A stretch of 64,000 nucleotides of DNA from Citrus sinensis (taxonomy: Eukaryota; Streptophyta; Magnoliopsida; Sapindales; Rutaceae): the NCBI RefSeq assembly GCF_022201045.2, contig NC_068558.1, positions 46,217,001 through 46,281,000 on the forward strand, in the 5' to 3' direction. Below are positions 1-12,603 of the stretch, piece after piece (position 1 is the first letter of the stretch; the number at the start of each line of letters is the position of its first letter). Under the pieces are notes generated by a model that had not been told where the DNA came from, searched no databases, and was given only the letters and a program-made list of their open reading frames with translations. A program made the translations under genes and the position numbers.

Positions 1-4
1 TACC

Positions 5-10
5 GGTCAA
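5..10 (-). promoter_or_regulatory. W-box (TTGACC) upstream of the WRKY gene
   Basis: The plus strand reads GGTCAA, so the minus strand carries TTGACC, the core site bound by WRKY factors. It lies about 250 bases upstream of the WRKY start codon, which would allow auto- or cross-regulation. A six-base match is weak evidence alone. The rest of the promoter lies outside the window. Confidence 0.35.
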
Positions 11-115
11 AGAAATGGAAACATTTGTTGCCACTTAGCCAACTCTACTGTTGCCAAGTCTCATCCTTGTTCCTTTGTATACCATTCTCTCTCCATCTCT
101 AAACACCCACCCACC

Positions 116-122
116 TTATAAA
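116..122 (+). promoter_or_regulatory. TATA-like box of the WRKY gene
   Basis: TTATAAA sits about 145 bases before the ATG at 264. It is followed by a CT-rich leader with a (CT)n tract near 178-196, typical of a plant 5' UTR. Transcription would be expected to start roughly 25-35 bases further on. Confidence 0.45.
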
Positions 123-263
123 CCAGATCAAAGTTGAAATCTTACCCTACTTCACACTTCAAAAGCCTCACAGTAACTCTCTCTCTCTCTCTCTCCCTTT
201 CCATTTTGTTCTCTTTTCTTTTGTTTTTTTATGAAGATTAAGAAGAATTTCAACTGAGGCATA

Positions 264-1651
264 ATGGAGAGGAAGGAAGTTACAAAGACGAAGAATCATA
301 ACAATATGGGATCATCACCATTTGCTGATCATCTTTCAACTGGTTCTCAGCTTCGAGGCGTATTTGACTTGTACGAGGGAGAGAAGGGGTCATTAGGGTT
401 TATGGAGTTACTGGGTGTTCAAGACTTTGGTTCTTCTTCTCCTCCTTCTTCTTCTTTATTTGATATGGTACAGTTCCAGGCACAGAATCAGGTTCCGTCT
501 AAAGGAGCATCAGCATCTTCAACTGTCAATGTTACAAAGATTGAATGTTCTGAGTTGTTGAATCAGCCGGCGACGCCTAACTCTTCCTCGATTTCATCTG
601 CATCGAGTGAGGCTTTGAATGATGAACAAGTTAAAGTAGAAGAGCATGTACATGATGAACAAAATCAACAAAAAACCAAGAAACAGTGAGTTTTTTCTTT
701 TCTGGTAGTTTTTGTCTTCGATCTTAATTATTTATCATTTCAATTTTTTTTTTATTTTTTTCAAAGAAGCACAGCACAGTACAGTACACATGCATCTGCT
801 AATGAATGGCCCATAAATTATATATAAATATATATCGTTAGTTGTCCGAAGTGTGAAGAATTAAAGATAAGGATTTTGATGATGTTTTGGATGGTTTGTT
901 TGGTTTGGGTTTTTTTGGGGATAAGCAGGTTGAAGCCCAAGAAGACAAATCAGAAACGACAGAGAGAGCCGAGATTCGCGTTCATGACAAAGAGCGAGGT
1001 TGATCATCTGGAAGATGGATACCGATGGAGGAAGTACGGTCAGAAGGCCGTTAAGGACAGCCCCTTTCCTAGGTACCTTTGACTTTACTACTTCAATAAT
1101 AATAATAATAATAATTAATTCTATTGTTAATTTCGCAATTATAAACTTCCACCGCTTTCCTCGTTAGTTAATTTTAGTTCAAAAATTAGGTCCAAATTAT
1201 ATATCATTGAATGATTATAATATATGGGTGGCATTGTTGTTGTTGCAGGAGTTACTATCGTTGCACCAGTGCTTCATGTAATGTGAAGAAAAGAGTGGAG
1301 AGATCTTACACTGATCCAAGCATTGTCGTGACGACCTACGAGGGCCAGCACAACCACCCGAGTCCACTCCTACCACGTCCAACCCTTGGCGGTGTTCCTC
1401 ATGCTGGAAACGGTGTCGTTGGATCCTCTTTTGGTATGCCAATGCCGGCGGCATTCTCTCAGCAACAACTGCCCAGCTTGGTTAATTCCTTGTTGCCTAT
1501 GAATTTTGGGAGTAGTTTTATCAACGGTCCAACAACTGCTTCTTTTCTTCATGAGAGGCGTTTCTGCACTCCTGCAGCAGGGACTGATCTGCTTAAGGAT
1601 CATGGCCTTCTTCAGGACATTGTTCCTTCACATATGCTAAGGGAAGAGTAG
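264..1651 (+). CDS. WRKY23: WRKY transcription factor, group IIc (WRKY23-like)
   Basis: Nuclear DNA-binding transcription factor. Three exons (264-685, 929-1072, 1249-1651) join in phase to give 322 residues. The WRKY domain has WRKYGQK at residues 174-180 and a C-X4-C-X23-H-X-H zinc site (C194, C199, H223, H225), which defines group II. The second intron falls after the codon for Arg189 in the PFPR motif, the conserved position for groups I and IIc. The N-terminal SLGFMELL motif and the C-terminal HGLLQD...PSHML ending resemble WRKY23/WRKY48 as I remember them. The neighbouring DEAH helicase, LACS1 and DUF724 genes match the Arabidopsis WRKY23 neighbourhood. Residue 184 is Asp where most family members have Asn or Gly ([10 protein letters not shown]). 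Ser-rich and acidic stretches lie before the domain. The family is certain; the exact orthologue is likely but not proven. Confidence 0.93.
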
Positions 1652-2540
1652 AGATGAAGGAAGATGAGTATATTGATTATCAATTTAATTATTATTAGTT
1701 TTTTTTTTTTTCTATTTAACTGACTTCCGTAAAAGGTTTAGATGTAAATGTTATGTAATCTACTAGTTGACAGGATCTGATCTTTCTTGCAGAAAGTCTT
1801 TTCCCGCATACCCTTTATGAATGTCATTGTGAAATGGGTTTTTGATCCAATGCAGGAAGGAACTGGTTTCTTACTTTGTTTGGGTTTAATTTCCTAACTC
1901 TTCACTCATTCATTCATTCATTTGTTTGTCCTATCTATTTGTTTTTGTTGTCGAAGGAATGTGCATTGATTTCATTGAGAGTGCCACCCCCTGAGTCAAG
2001 ATCTTTTCAGGGTTAGGGTTTCTGTGGAGAGAACAATTAATGTAAGCATTTGAGTTTTTTTTTTAAAAAAAAAAATTTCCCCTCCTTCCTTCTCTGTCTG
2101 GGAAACGGCAAAAACAAAATTTCTCTTTAAAAAATAGGGAACCAATTGTGAGAATTTGGTGAGGTGAAATTAATGTGCTGTCTCCAGAAGTGGTAAAGAG
2201 AGATGCAATGTGGAAGAATAACATACCTACTGCTGACCCACTTATAGCCCCTTAAGAGTTATTATTACCTGCTTTATGTCTTGCGAACTATCATGGATTT
2301 GGTTCATTGAAAATTGTGGGGATATAGAGCATGTATATCATAGAATAAAGAAATAGATTAAAAGATAAAAAAATATATATTATATTTTAATATATCATAG
2401 AATAAAATATTGTCTACTAAAATTAATTTTTTTAATTTATTTCTTGTATTGTTAAAGTAATTAAGTAAATTATTTTTATTAAAAATTTATTAATACGTTT
2501 TTTTTAATCTTTTTATTAATCGTAATTTAGCATCTGCCAT

Positions 2541-3239
2541 TAGGGGTGGGCACGGTTCGGTTCGGTTCGGTTCGGTTCGAAATTAAGTAGAACCGATTTA
2601 AATCGGTTATTTTATAAAAAGAACCGAATAAGAACCAAACTCAATAAGAACCGAACTCAAACGGTTCTTTTCGGATCGGTTCGGTTCGGTTCGGTTTTTT
2701 CGGTTCTGGGCCTATTGGGCCTATTTTGAATTTTTAAATTTTTAGCCCATTGGACCTCATAAATGTAATAATTTTTTTTAACAATTAATTTATCCTAATT
2801 TTATTACAAATATTAACAATAAATACAAAGTATTCAAAACACATTTTATCACTAATATCTTACTAATTATTAATAAGATACTCCCAAAATATGAAATATT
2901 AAAATTTCAAAATACATAACCAAACTCCAATACTCCATCTATATAAACATAATCATAATGTTATAAAGAGAAATAACACATGTTTGATTTGAATAAAATC
3001 ATGTTTGATTTGAATAAAATTATTAACACATGTTTGATTTGAATAAAATAAAAAAATAATTCGGTTCTTCGGTTCGGTTTTTCGGTTCAGCTAAGTGAAC
3101 CGAATACCGAACCGACATTTCGGTTTTTTTTACAAACGGTATATTCGGTTTTTAAAAAAAATAAAAACCGAACCGAATTAAAAAAAACCGTCGGTTCGGT
3201 TCGGTTTTTTTAACATTACGGTTTTTTTGCCCACCCCTA
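2541..3239. mobile_element. Non-autonomous hAT-type element with 8-bp target duplication
   Basis: The element begins TAGGGGTGGGCA and ends with the reverse complement TGCCCACCCCTA. It is flanked by identical 8-bp direct repeats TCTGCCAT at 2533-2540 and 3240-3247. An 8-bp duplication and a TAGGGGTG-type end are hallmarks of hAT transposons. The subterminal 100-150 bases on both sides are packed with CGGTT/AACCG pentamers in both orientations, which resemble transposase-binding repeats. The interior is AT-rich with three copies of a short ATGTTTGATTTGAATAAAAT-like unit (about 2981-3048). At 699 bases with no coding capacity it must have moved using an enzyme encoded elsewhere. The perfect target duplication suggests fairly recent insertion. 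Confidence 0.9.
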
Positions 3240-3559
3240 TCTGCCATATATATAGAACATGTTATTATTGTTTTTGCTGGGAATATTTTAGTCTTCGCCC
3301 CGCCCACAGTGGTACAGAGTGAGTTCTCACTGCTAGTTTTAGTTTGCATTAGTAAATATGAAATGGTAATTGTTCATCCACGCATTCGATCGAGTACTTC
3401 GGAAAGTGATGTGATAATTGAGTACCCCACTCTCAGATGCTTCTCAAGGCAAAATGTTTGGCAATACTGTGTGACACTGTATTTGGCATCGAGAATCGGA
3501 AAGTTAAATGTCATGTATGGTGTGATTACCAAAACAGAACCTTCGGTCAAATTAAGAAA

Positions 3560-4190
3560 AAATTTATGGGTAATTTTTAAAAATTTCTCCTGAGGTTTGG
3601 ATTTATTGCAAGTAGATGACGAGAATTGGTTTATTTGTAAAAAATTCCTTACCGTCAGTTAATTTTAATATTAACCGTTAGTTTATCGTGCAAAGACAAT
3701 ATTACCCTTAACAATAGTGTATAAACGAAAATAACTAAAAAAAAACCAAAATTATTGGCGCGAAAAGCACAAACCCTATTTTTTAATAATTTTATCCTTG
3801 TCAATTCTAAAAATTTACAATATCATAGGTAAAGATTATGACTATTTCATTTTTAAATTTTTAATTTTATCTTTCTTGTAGGAATTTTAAGAAAATATTA
3901 ATAATTTAAAGAGAATTTTTTAATTTTTTAATTTTATCTTTTTTATAGGAACTTTAAGAAAATATCAATAATTTAAAGATGGTAAAATAACTAATAATTT
4001 TGGTTTTTTTTATAGTTATTTTCGTTTATAAACTATTGTTAAGGATAATATTGTCTTTGCACGGTCAACTAACGGTCAATGTTAAAATTAACTGACGGTA
4101 GGAGGTTTTTTACAAATAAATCAATTCTCGCCATCTACTTGCAACAAGTCCAAACCTCAGGGGAGGTTTTTAAAAATTACCCATAAATTT
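3560..4190. mobile_element. Fold-back element with ~195-bp inverted arms
   Basis: The left arm (3560-3755) and right arm (3994-4190) are near-perfect reverse complements. Both start from AAATTTATGGGTAATTTTTA and run through about 195 bases. The central part holds two tandem copies of a roughly 60-base AT-rich unit (about 3865-3985). It has no coding capacity. Long arms and a short spacer fit a fold-back or Mutator-like MITE. I could not identify a clear target-site duplication because the flanks are AT-rich and continue the symmetry. Confidence 0.8.
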
Positions 4191-4956
4191 ATCATCAAGA
4201 GTTAAAAATAAAAAGGATTTTTACAATTGCACGTTTGCAACATTGAGTGCAACATTAGGGTATACTTAAAAGATTCTTCAAATGATGAAGAAAAAATAGT
4301 TGGAGAATCAAATAATTTAAAAAAAAAATTAAAACGAGATTATCATTTTTGATATTGAAGAGTGACTTTATCCTCTTCAAATAATATTATACTACTTATT
4401 ATATTATCATTGTTGAAAAGAAAGAAACACCAAACCTACATTATTAAAAACTTAAAAGAATAATCAAATTTAATGAAAGAAAAATTTGATTGAAATCTTT
4501 TAATTTTTTATTTATCTAATAAATAAATAAACACTAAATAAAATTAAATGACTAAAAACCTCCGGTCAGACACCGTGCACGTCCCACTTGTAGCGGCGTT
4601 TCCCGACTTCCAATCTTCCATCGTAGATATAATAATACCAAATATTTTTTAAAAATAAAAAAATAAAAACAAAATTTCCATCCAACAGGCCGGCGCTACT
4701 GGTAAAAATGTAATGTTTTCTTGTCGAGTTCACACCCATCAATCAGTCACACGGGGCTTTATGGAAAATCTCACTTGGAAAGAGGATTCCACGCGTTCGC
4801 GAAAGAAACTCACTTTGATGGTTGGATTTGCAACTCTTTATAAACTATTCAATATGGCGAAAAATCTTTTTCAAAATGTTTTCCAAATTACATAACGATT
4901 TACAGACGTGGGGTCCGAGTTTTCATTCATAGAGGAATCACAAAAAATAGGATCAG

Positions 4957-5083
4957 GCTACGGTGCAACTGTGGCACCGTGCCACAATTGTATTTAGCCG
5001 TTAGATGCAGTTAAATTGGTGGGATCCACTGACATCCAACGACTAAATACAACTGTGACACAGTAGCACAGTTGCACATAAGG
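4957..5083. mobile_element. Short hairpin MITE
   Basis: The arms GTGCAACTGTGGCAC...TTAGCCGTTAGATG and their diverged reverse complement on the right face each other around a spacer of about 30 bases, giving an element of about 127 bases. Size and structure fit a MITE or solo hairpin. I see no clear target duplication. Confidence 0.6.
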
Positions 5084-5331
5084 TTTTCTCCGAAAAATAA
5101 CACATGGCATGGAAAACAACCCACCGTCTCAAAAAATCTACACGCAATACAATATGAATAAGACAACAAGTCAATCACACGCGGCCAGTTCCCTGCAGTA
5201 TCAGAAACAAACAAGAAGGCAGATGGAGCCCACGGATTGGCAAAAACTGATCACCTGCTAAATGTTAACCTAACATTTTTAGATAAAAAAAAACTATCCT
5301 CCCCAGGGAATCAACAAAAACTGGCCACCTT

Positions 5332-8300
5332 CTAAACACAGGTGGGATGAACCACAGGACTACTTTTAGTCTGAACTTGCAGGTGATCCTGCTCCTGAAA
5401 AACCACAGCAATCCAAAATGAAGCCGGGTTAGCCAAAGTAGAACTGTACAAGTTTTCATTTTTTAAAAACATCAAATTTACATGTCCCAAAATAGAGGTG
5501 CTATAATTTGTTGCCCGGTCATCAACGTGGGCCTACAATTCATAACCAAAATATCACAATCAAGTATATCCTGTTCTCTACTATAATAACCAAGTATATC
5601 CTGATCTCTACTATAATAACCATCGCTGCACATAAGAGTATCCTCTCTCCATGTGAAACGTGGACGAGACAATCATCATCCAGCTGCTTGCAAAAGCTTA
5701 ATGGCTGATCAACTCATTGTTTGTAGTTGAAATTCATATTAACAGATAGTACAACTAACTGACTTCTAATACACTAAATCATGTTGTAATAACTTTGTGC
5801 ATGCACAATCCAGGGGCATCTGTCAGCAATTAGCATCAAGTCCACTACAAAAAAATCTGTAGCTCACAGGTAAAGATAAAAAGGCCTCGACACTAAAACA
5901 TGCAGCGGTGAGGATAAATCATCACACAGATTTTATTCTAATGTACATTCTTTTTGTGCTGTCAAAACTTTCACAGCAGGAACCATTCCACCCCATTCGA
6001 AGATATCACATATGAATACCAATGAATTAACATACCCAACACCAGATATATTTAGCCTAAAAGAATTCATGTGGCAAAACCTACTGTATTCTACTTTTTG
6101 TCACAAAGTTCTCTTTTGCTTGTACTAACTTGCATAATAGTGGGCTGAGATACATAATGCAATAGCGGCAAAATCAGATTCTATAAGCAAACAATATAAT
6201 TCTTCCAACCAATTTAAAACGACTAAATTAGTTCTAGGTTTTGTACCCTAGTCTTCCCCGGAACAGGTGGTAGAAGCTTGATTAATACTGCAATGGACAG
6301 AACAAAGATGCAGAAATATTGAGCAGCCAGCAAGTAATTATTTCTTACCGATGCAGACACAGAAGGGTCTTGGAGTTGCACTTTTTTACGGAAGACATGC
6401 GGCTGAAGCTGCACTTCTTGGGTTTGAGCCACTTCTTTGGTAGAAGAAACTGACTGGCTTCCATTTTGCAGCTTTTGCTGCTTCTCTATTTGCTGCTCAA
6501 ATAAAAGATACTCCTCGGGCTTATCCCACTATAGTTAATTTTTTTAAGGACATCAGTTACAATGTTTGTGGAAAGGAAATCCAAACAGCAGGGCACAAGA
6601 AAGTTAATAAGAGACAAAAAAAACTTACTCTACTTTCGCAAGTTTCACAATTGTAGTAATATTTGTTTCCATCGGGGCAGGTATGTTCACTCCAGTCACA
6701 CTCTGGAGAAGCTGCCACCTGGGGACTTTGAGGTACTGTAGGAATAGTGGAAGCGCTAGCACTTGTCTGAGGATTGTTTCCACTCCTTGGAGACTGCAGA
6801 AATGCATAACATTAGCAGCAAATCACTATGCACCAACATGCAACAATTACATTTAAAATTACAAAATAATTAAATAATATCCTTAACCTCTTACCCCGCT
6901 CCTTTTTTACAAAATAATTATATATTTTCTTTTTGAAAAAAGGGGGAATAATTGTAATAATATCCTTAACCCTTCAATTTGGCACAGGGAATAATCAGTT
7001 TCATTATTCACCAACATTACATGGAACCTCTAGTTCTAAGCCCAGCACAATGTCCACATGTGGAACCCTAAAAGTTCTAAAAGAAAGCTTACTTCCATCA
7101 AAGGTAGCTTCACCTTGGGACTTCTTTACAAATACAATACAAGTCATGATTTAATAAGGTCAACATTCTGTTTTTCACCTTGGGACTTCTTTACAAATAC
7201 AATAAAAGTCATGATTTAATAAGGTCAACATTCTGTTTTTCCTATTTCTCCAATATTCATAAAAGGCAACACGAGAATATAGAGATATTTGTTGGGTCTC
7301 ATTGCATTTTCAGCTAGTGAACTACATTAACCAAATTTTACGGTAAACAAATGCCTTGGATTTCCTATTTGAAGTACTAAACCAACATTAAATATCATAA
7401 TACCTCTGATTCTGACACGATAACATGGGAATTCTGCTGCTGTTCTACATTTTGAGTTGATGACTGTCTCAGATGCAACTGTTTTTGCATATCAGAGACT
7501 GCTTGTTGAGATAATTGAGAATTTTGCTGCGGGATTTGTATCTGTTGTAATGACAACTGAGACAGCTGTGAAGATGATTGCTGCTGAGAACAATGTAATT
7601 GCTGTATGATAGGAGTAGCAGCTTCCTGGTTTCCCCAATTTGAAAAGACTTGTGGATGTGAATTATTGAAAATGTGTTGTGGACGATATGAAACATTAGG
7701 GAGAATCTGCCCTCCTGCTGAATTACCCAGATTGGGCGGTGGCCTGAAAGTAAATCAAGGAAACTGGAAAGTCAACTTAATGTTTGGAAATATAACATTA
7801 TTGAAGGCAACAAGAAAAATGGGGACCAGAATGTACCTAACTGGTTCTAGAAAATTGGGACCAAAACTTGGGGTGCCAAATGTGTAATTTCCCCTGCAGA
7901 GGAGAAAGAGCCACAAAAATTAAACTGAATCTAACCATTAAAGATAGCAACAAAGCCTGGAATCATAAGCAGAAGAAGTCAATTGATTGTATTTCCAAAT
8001 ATGAATATCTGTAATTTGTTTTCATTTGGTTTTAGCAATACATATTTGTATTTTCCACTCTCAACCTGATGAAATTTTTTCTCATTTCAGGAAAGAAATC
8101 CCAACCGAAAAATATTGACCACAGGATATGTATGTTTGTATATATGGACACATGCATTCCATGAAGATGTCAGACAAAAATCTGATCTTGGATAAGTTGA
8201 TTATCAGGTAGATAATTAACAGTTGACACCAATATCAGGGTGTCTAAGCACTCACTCTTTCTTATTGAAAAAATGATAAAAGAAGATCCTTTAGCTTAGA

Positions 8301-11300
8301 TCATTAACTAACTAATTTTAGATGTCAGCTCTTCTCCGGCGGACCGATTAGATGACTACTAGAAGAATGCATGATCACAATTATGTATTGTCTTCCCAAA
8401 TCACAAAGTGAAAAACTAAGGTGTAGATTCATGATTCCCAAATCATTTTAAAGTGCAAAACTAAAGAAACAAAACCTTAGTTCTCCAGTCCTTGGTTTCT
8501 TAGGGTCCGCAATTCGAACAACCAGTGGCTGATCAGAACCCTAAAATTGAAAGGGTTAAAAAAAATTATTCAATAACTATCAAAATATTTTTGAAGAACT
8601 ACATATCGAAACATAAATACACTTTACTCTCATCGTGAAAGTTCCATTCAATCCACTGATGGCTGCCAGCGCCATTTCTCTATGAGAAAACTGGACAAAT
8701 GCACATCCTTCAAAAGGTACAGGATCTATCTCAGAATGAAGGTGAAATGAACAGTTGATGCAAGTACATGATAAATCCAAACATTCATATGTAGAAGAAA
8801 AGTATTAGCAAAAAGGTAGCAAGAACAAAAGCATATAGAGGGTTTTTGATGCATGAGTCACCCATTCATGCACGATAATTGAAGATGAAGCATATAGATA
8901 TATCAGGCATTCTTCAAAAACTACACAATCAATGTCAGAACAAAGTCCGACTAAATGTTTGATACAAGTATGTGATGCTTCCAACTATTCATATAAAGAG
9001 TTTAATAGTTTTTGCAAAGTGGCGGCATAAACAGAGGCTTATAAAAAGTTTTTGATGCACGTGTCACCCATTCATGTACAACAACTGTAGACGAATCATA
9101 TAGATATATCCGGCATCTCCACCAACATAGTGGTTGCTATGTTGTCCTTTATTTCACCCATTGTGCAAAAGGTGCAAGTTGCAAAAGGCAGGCTAAAAGT
9201 ATGATTGCAAGAATTATTTGAGTAAACAAGAAAATCAAAAAGTAGCCAATGCAAACTCAACAAGTTCTGTTTTTTATGAAACAAGAAAGCAAAAACCAAT
9301 ATCCTTCATGAAACAAAAATTAAAAATCAATATCCAACATTTCCAATTATGCTCTAAAATTAAGAAGGCATAAAACAGAAGTAATGGTAGGCGACAAACC
9401 ACGACTTTGCTTCAGCTCATCACGCACTATAAAGATATCTTCGATATGACCATATGGGGAAAATACCTGATACAGATAACATTCAACTATTAATCAACAT
9501 CCTCAAAAATAGAGAGGAATCCAGAGCAAGAGTGAAAGGGTGCCTGTAGGAATTTTTTCCATCTAGATTGAAGAAGGAACTTTTTCCATCCAACCCTAGT
9601 TTCAGGAAAGGTCTTACTGATTAAAGAATGTCATGGAACAGTGACAAGCAAGTATGCACTAGTGCACATAGACAGAGCATGCATGTAAAGGGGTAACATG
9701 CATGCAGGTAAATTTCACAATACTGTTACCTATGCCCAGCATTTTGTCACACACTACACACCTGGAACCAATCTAAGGGTTACTCAATGACAAGCACTCT
9801 ATACCTGGGATCAGCATTTGATCCTAAACATGCAACAATACCTTTTTCTTGATGAGATAGATTTATACTCAAACCACAATTCACCAAAGCAAAAAGCTAC
9901 TATTTTGGGAACTAGTAACTGAACTTCAAGGATGAATATTCTATTTGCTATAGCATAATGTATTCATTCCACTCAAGAGATGCCCTACCACATATGAAGG
10001 CAATAACTGTCACTTGTATTGCTGTGGTTCTGTCCACATACATTTGCAAGTTTGCATATGCAAGTTAAACGATATGGGGAAATAGGCAATTATGTAGTAA
10101 ACTAAGGGCCACGCATAAATGTTCAATGGACATGAGCATACTTCCTCAATTTCCTTTTTTGAAGTTTGTTTGCTCAGGCAGCCAACATACAACTTGTCCG
10201 GAGGAGCCACTGCCAAATCACAAATGGAACATGGATAAAAAAGAACAAATGATTAGAATACCACAACATAAACATGGAATGTTAGTATCTTCACAGCACA
10301 GGTGCATGAAAACAATGATGTTAAGCACATATTGCAAAACAAAATGCAAGCAGACAAAATTTTCCCTTAAAGCTAGGATTCGCATCATTAATGAAACAAA
10401 ATAGCAAGTGCCATATAACATTAAAATTTTTACTTCTAAAGACATAAAAAGTACAGAATTTTAATTCCATTAAACAGATAAAGGTCACTTTATACCCCAG
10501 TAGCTCTCAGCCAAAAGAATAGTTCACCATATGCACAAAATAAGGTCTTGCTAATTGTCTATTCAAGAGGTGTCTTATTCTTATTCTTTCAAGATTTTTG
10601 CGTGAAGTTCTTACTATGCTACGCGAGTATGTTAAGCTACAAGCACTTACCAGGGTGTTCCCTTTCTCCATCAGCAAATCTCACTTTGATGGAAGCCTGT
10701 TCCTGGACGCATCATATTTATATATTAGTACAAAAATAAGACTGACAGAATAATGTGGTTTTGCAGATGTTCTCCAGACACTAATGAACTTACCCCAGGA
10801 AAAATATAATGACCGTTTAGAGCTCTGATAGCATTGCCAGCTTCCTCGAATATCGTAAATTTCACAAAGCAATACCCTGAAAAATAGGAAGTCTACACCA
10901 TCTGTTAAATTATCATAGTAACTTCAACATAATGGCAGAAGAACATATACTAACATGTTTTGAAACAGACACATAAAATAGTAGATTGGTATAAGGCATA
11001 TCATAGATATAAACAGGAAGTTTAGGTTCCTTGAAACGCTCCAAATGAAATTCAGAGCAACCACCAGCATAGCAACCATGAAGCAGGAAGGTATTAAAAA
11101 TTGTGCAATTCCAGTTATAGGAAAATCATCCACAGAGCTTTCTAAAAATTAATGGTATCAGTGACCTCTACAACGTATGCTGAGCAGTAAAACATTCTTC
11201 TTTTTTTTTTCCTTCCTTAAATACCAGAACTATTCAGACTGCAAAGGCATCTAATGATTAGGACCACTTAGGCCATTTGAATGACAGAACGTTATGCTGT

Positions 11301-12603
11301 TTCCTTTTCCTTTTCAAAAGGAAAAAGGGAAGACCACAATGCACAGTTAATGTTGCTTTAGAACTGCACAAGGTTATCGCTTGAACAAAAATAATCCTTC
11401 AGAAAAATTAACTTTCACAGAAGCTTACACTCCTCAATCAGTACAATCCAGGTAGAAAAGTGGGAGCTATCTGCTATCCAAGTTCCCTTTCTTATAAATC
11501 AGTTTGCAGGTTCAATCTTCAGAATTGAGGTACCACATAATGTCAAACAAACCAGAATTGACTAGGGTACAAGGTGAACTTTGCACTGCAGAAGGCTAAA
11601 AGATTGACACTTTTATGAACCGTACTCAATTTCTACAGGATAAATTAATCATACCTTGTTGCTGACCAGTTCTCTTGTCCTTGGGTAGAACAACCTCAAT
11701 AACATTCCCGTGTTCTTCAAACAAAGGGCGGATCTGATATAAATGAAAAATATTAAGACGTTAAATAACAACTTATAGCTATAACTAACACAATTAGTAT
11801 CCAGAGGTTTGAAAATGAGAGTTAGTAGTTCGATGGAAATTCAACTAATTTGAGTAAGAACAAAGGCAAGCATGCTGTGCACTTTTCCAGATGATCTTTC
11901 TACATACATGATGTATAAGTGCACGTCCTCACTAGGAAATATTATAGTTCCTTTTTACATAACTTTACACAAATATTTCAAACACATTAACCACTGAATG
12001 CCATTGAAATGACTTACATCTTCTTCAGTTGCAGTTCTGGGAACCGGTGCAACATAAAGTTTCGCAGGAATGCCACTGTCATTGATATGATCTAATAAAT
12101 TTGTTGATGGACAAAACTTAGAGCTTCAGCAACCTTATGAATTAAAAAAATTAACAGTTCGATCATAAATTGAAAATAAGTACCACGAATGACTTACAAA
12201 ATAGCGGAAATAAAAGCAAATTACAAAGATAAGAAAGCTATATTATTTAAACTTGTACACTTTCCCGCAAATTTGAACTAATGGTTCTTTATTTACTATG
12301 ATGAATCTTTGTCAAAATTAAAATGAGAACTTAATGATAAAAGTAAATAGATTAAAGAAAACCTGGAGCAGGATGATTAAACCCTCGCTTCCGGCCAATG
12401 AAGGGCATAGGCTGACCATTGAAGAAATCAGTCGGCTCGCTGCTCATTTGATCGTATTGGTAATGCCGGCGGTGGTGACTGTGGTAGTTGTCGGGAAAAT
12501 TATGTCTGTGGTCGTCGGAGGACCAAGAACAATAATTGCCGGAAAATGAATTAGGGTTAAACTCTGGAGGATCAGTGATATATTCTCCCACGTGTCCCTC
12601 CAT
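5332..12603 (-). CDS. FCA-like RNA-binding protein (two RRMs plus WW)
   Basis: Probable nuclear RNA-processing protein related to the flowering regulator FCA. Fourteen exons on the minus strand join in phase: 12363-12603, 12018-12091, 11655-11733, 10794-10876, 10651-10702, 10142-10209, 9400-9466, 8628-8707, 8476-8540, 7837-7893, 7404-7743, 6629-6793, 6349-6528 and 5332-5394, giving 537 residues. RRM1 starts at KLYVAPVP (residue 91) and RRM2 at KLYVGCLSK (residue 183). A Gln-rich stretch covers about 310-400, and a WW domain runs from W436 to W458 (DWSEHTCPDGNKYYYNC...RWDKPEE). The C-terminal WMWKNKP block of true FCA is absent. The length and divergent RRMs fit the FCA-related paralogue class (Arabidopsis At2g47310, about 510 residues) better than FCA itself. 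The start is set by an in-frame TAG at 12613-12615. The last exon is inferred from splice sites and phase only. Intron read-through would instead add 41 residues. Confidence 0.85.
7111..7240. repeat. 65-bp tandem duplication in an intron of the FCA-like gene
   Basis: Two adjacent copies (7111-7175 and 7176-7240) beginning CACCTTGGGACTTC differ at about one base. They lie inside the intron between the Gln-rich exon and the WW exon. Near-identity implies a recent duplication. Confidence 0.9.
8725..9125. repeat. Diverged ~205-bp tandem duplication in an FCA-like intron
   Basis: Sequence at about 8725-8925 is repeated at about 8932-9125. Shared landmarks include GTTTTTGATGCA, TCACCCATTCATG and CATATAGATATATC. 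The copies have diverged by substitutions and small indels, so this event is older than the 65-bp duplication. Boundaries are approximate. Confidence 0.7.

Larger units (their letters stand above)
1652..5331. other. Intergenic region rich in small transposons
   Basis: No convincing gene lies between the WRKY stop and the last FCA-like exon. The first 200-400 bases are the presumed WRKY 3' UTR. The rest holds AT-rich DNA, a hAT-type element at 2541-3239, a fold-back element at 3560-4190 and a hairpin MITE at 4957-5083, each listed separately. Open frames at 3309-3593 and 4713-4895 have no recognisable protein content and overlap repeats or AT-rich sequence. Confidence 0.6.
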
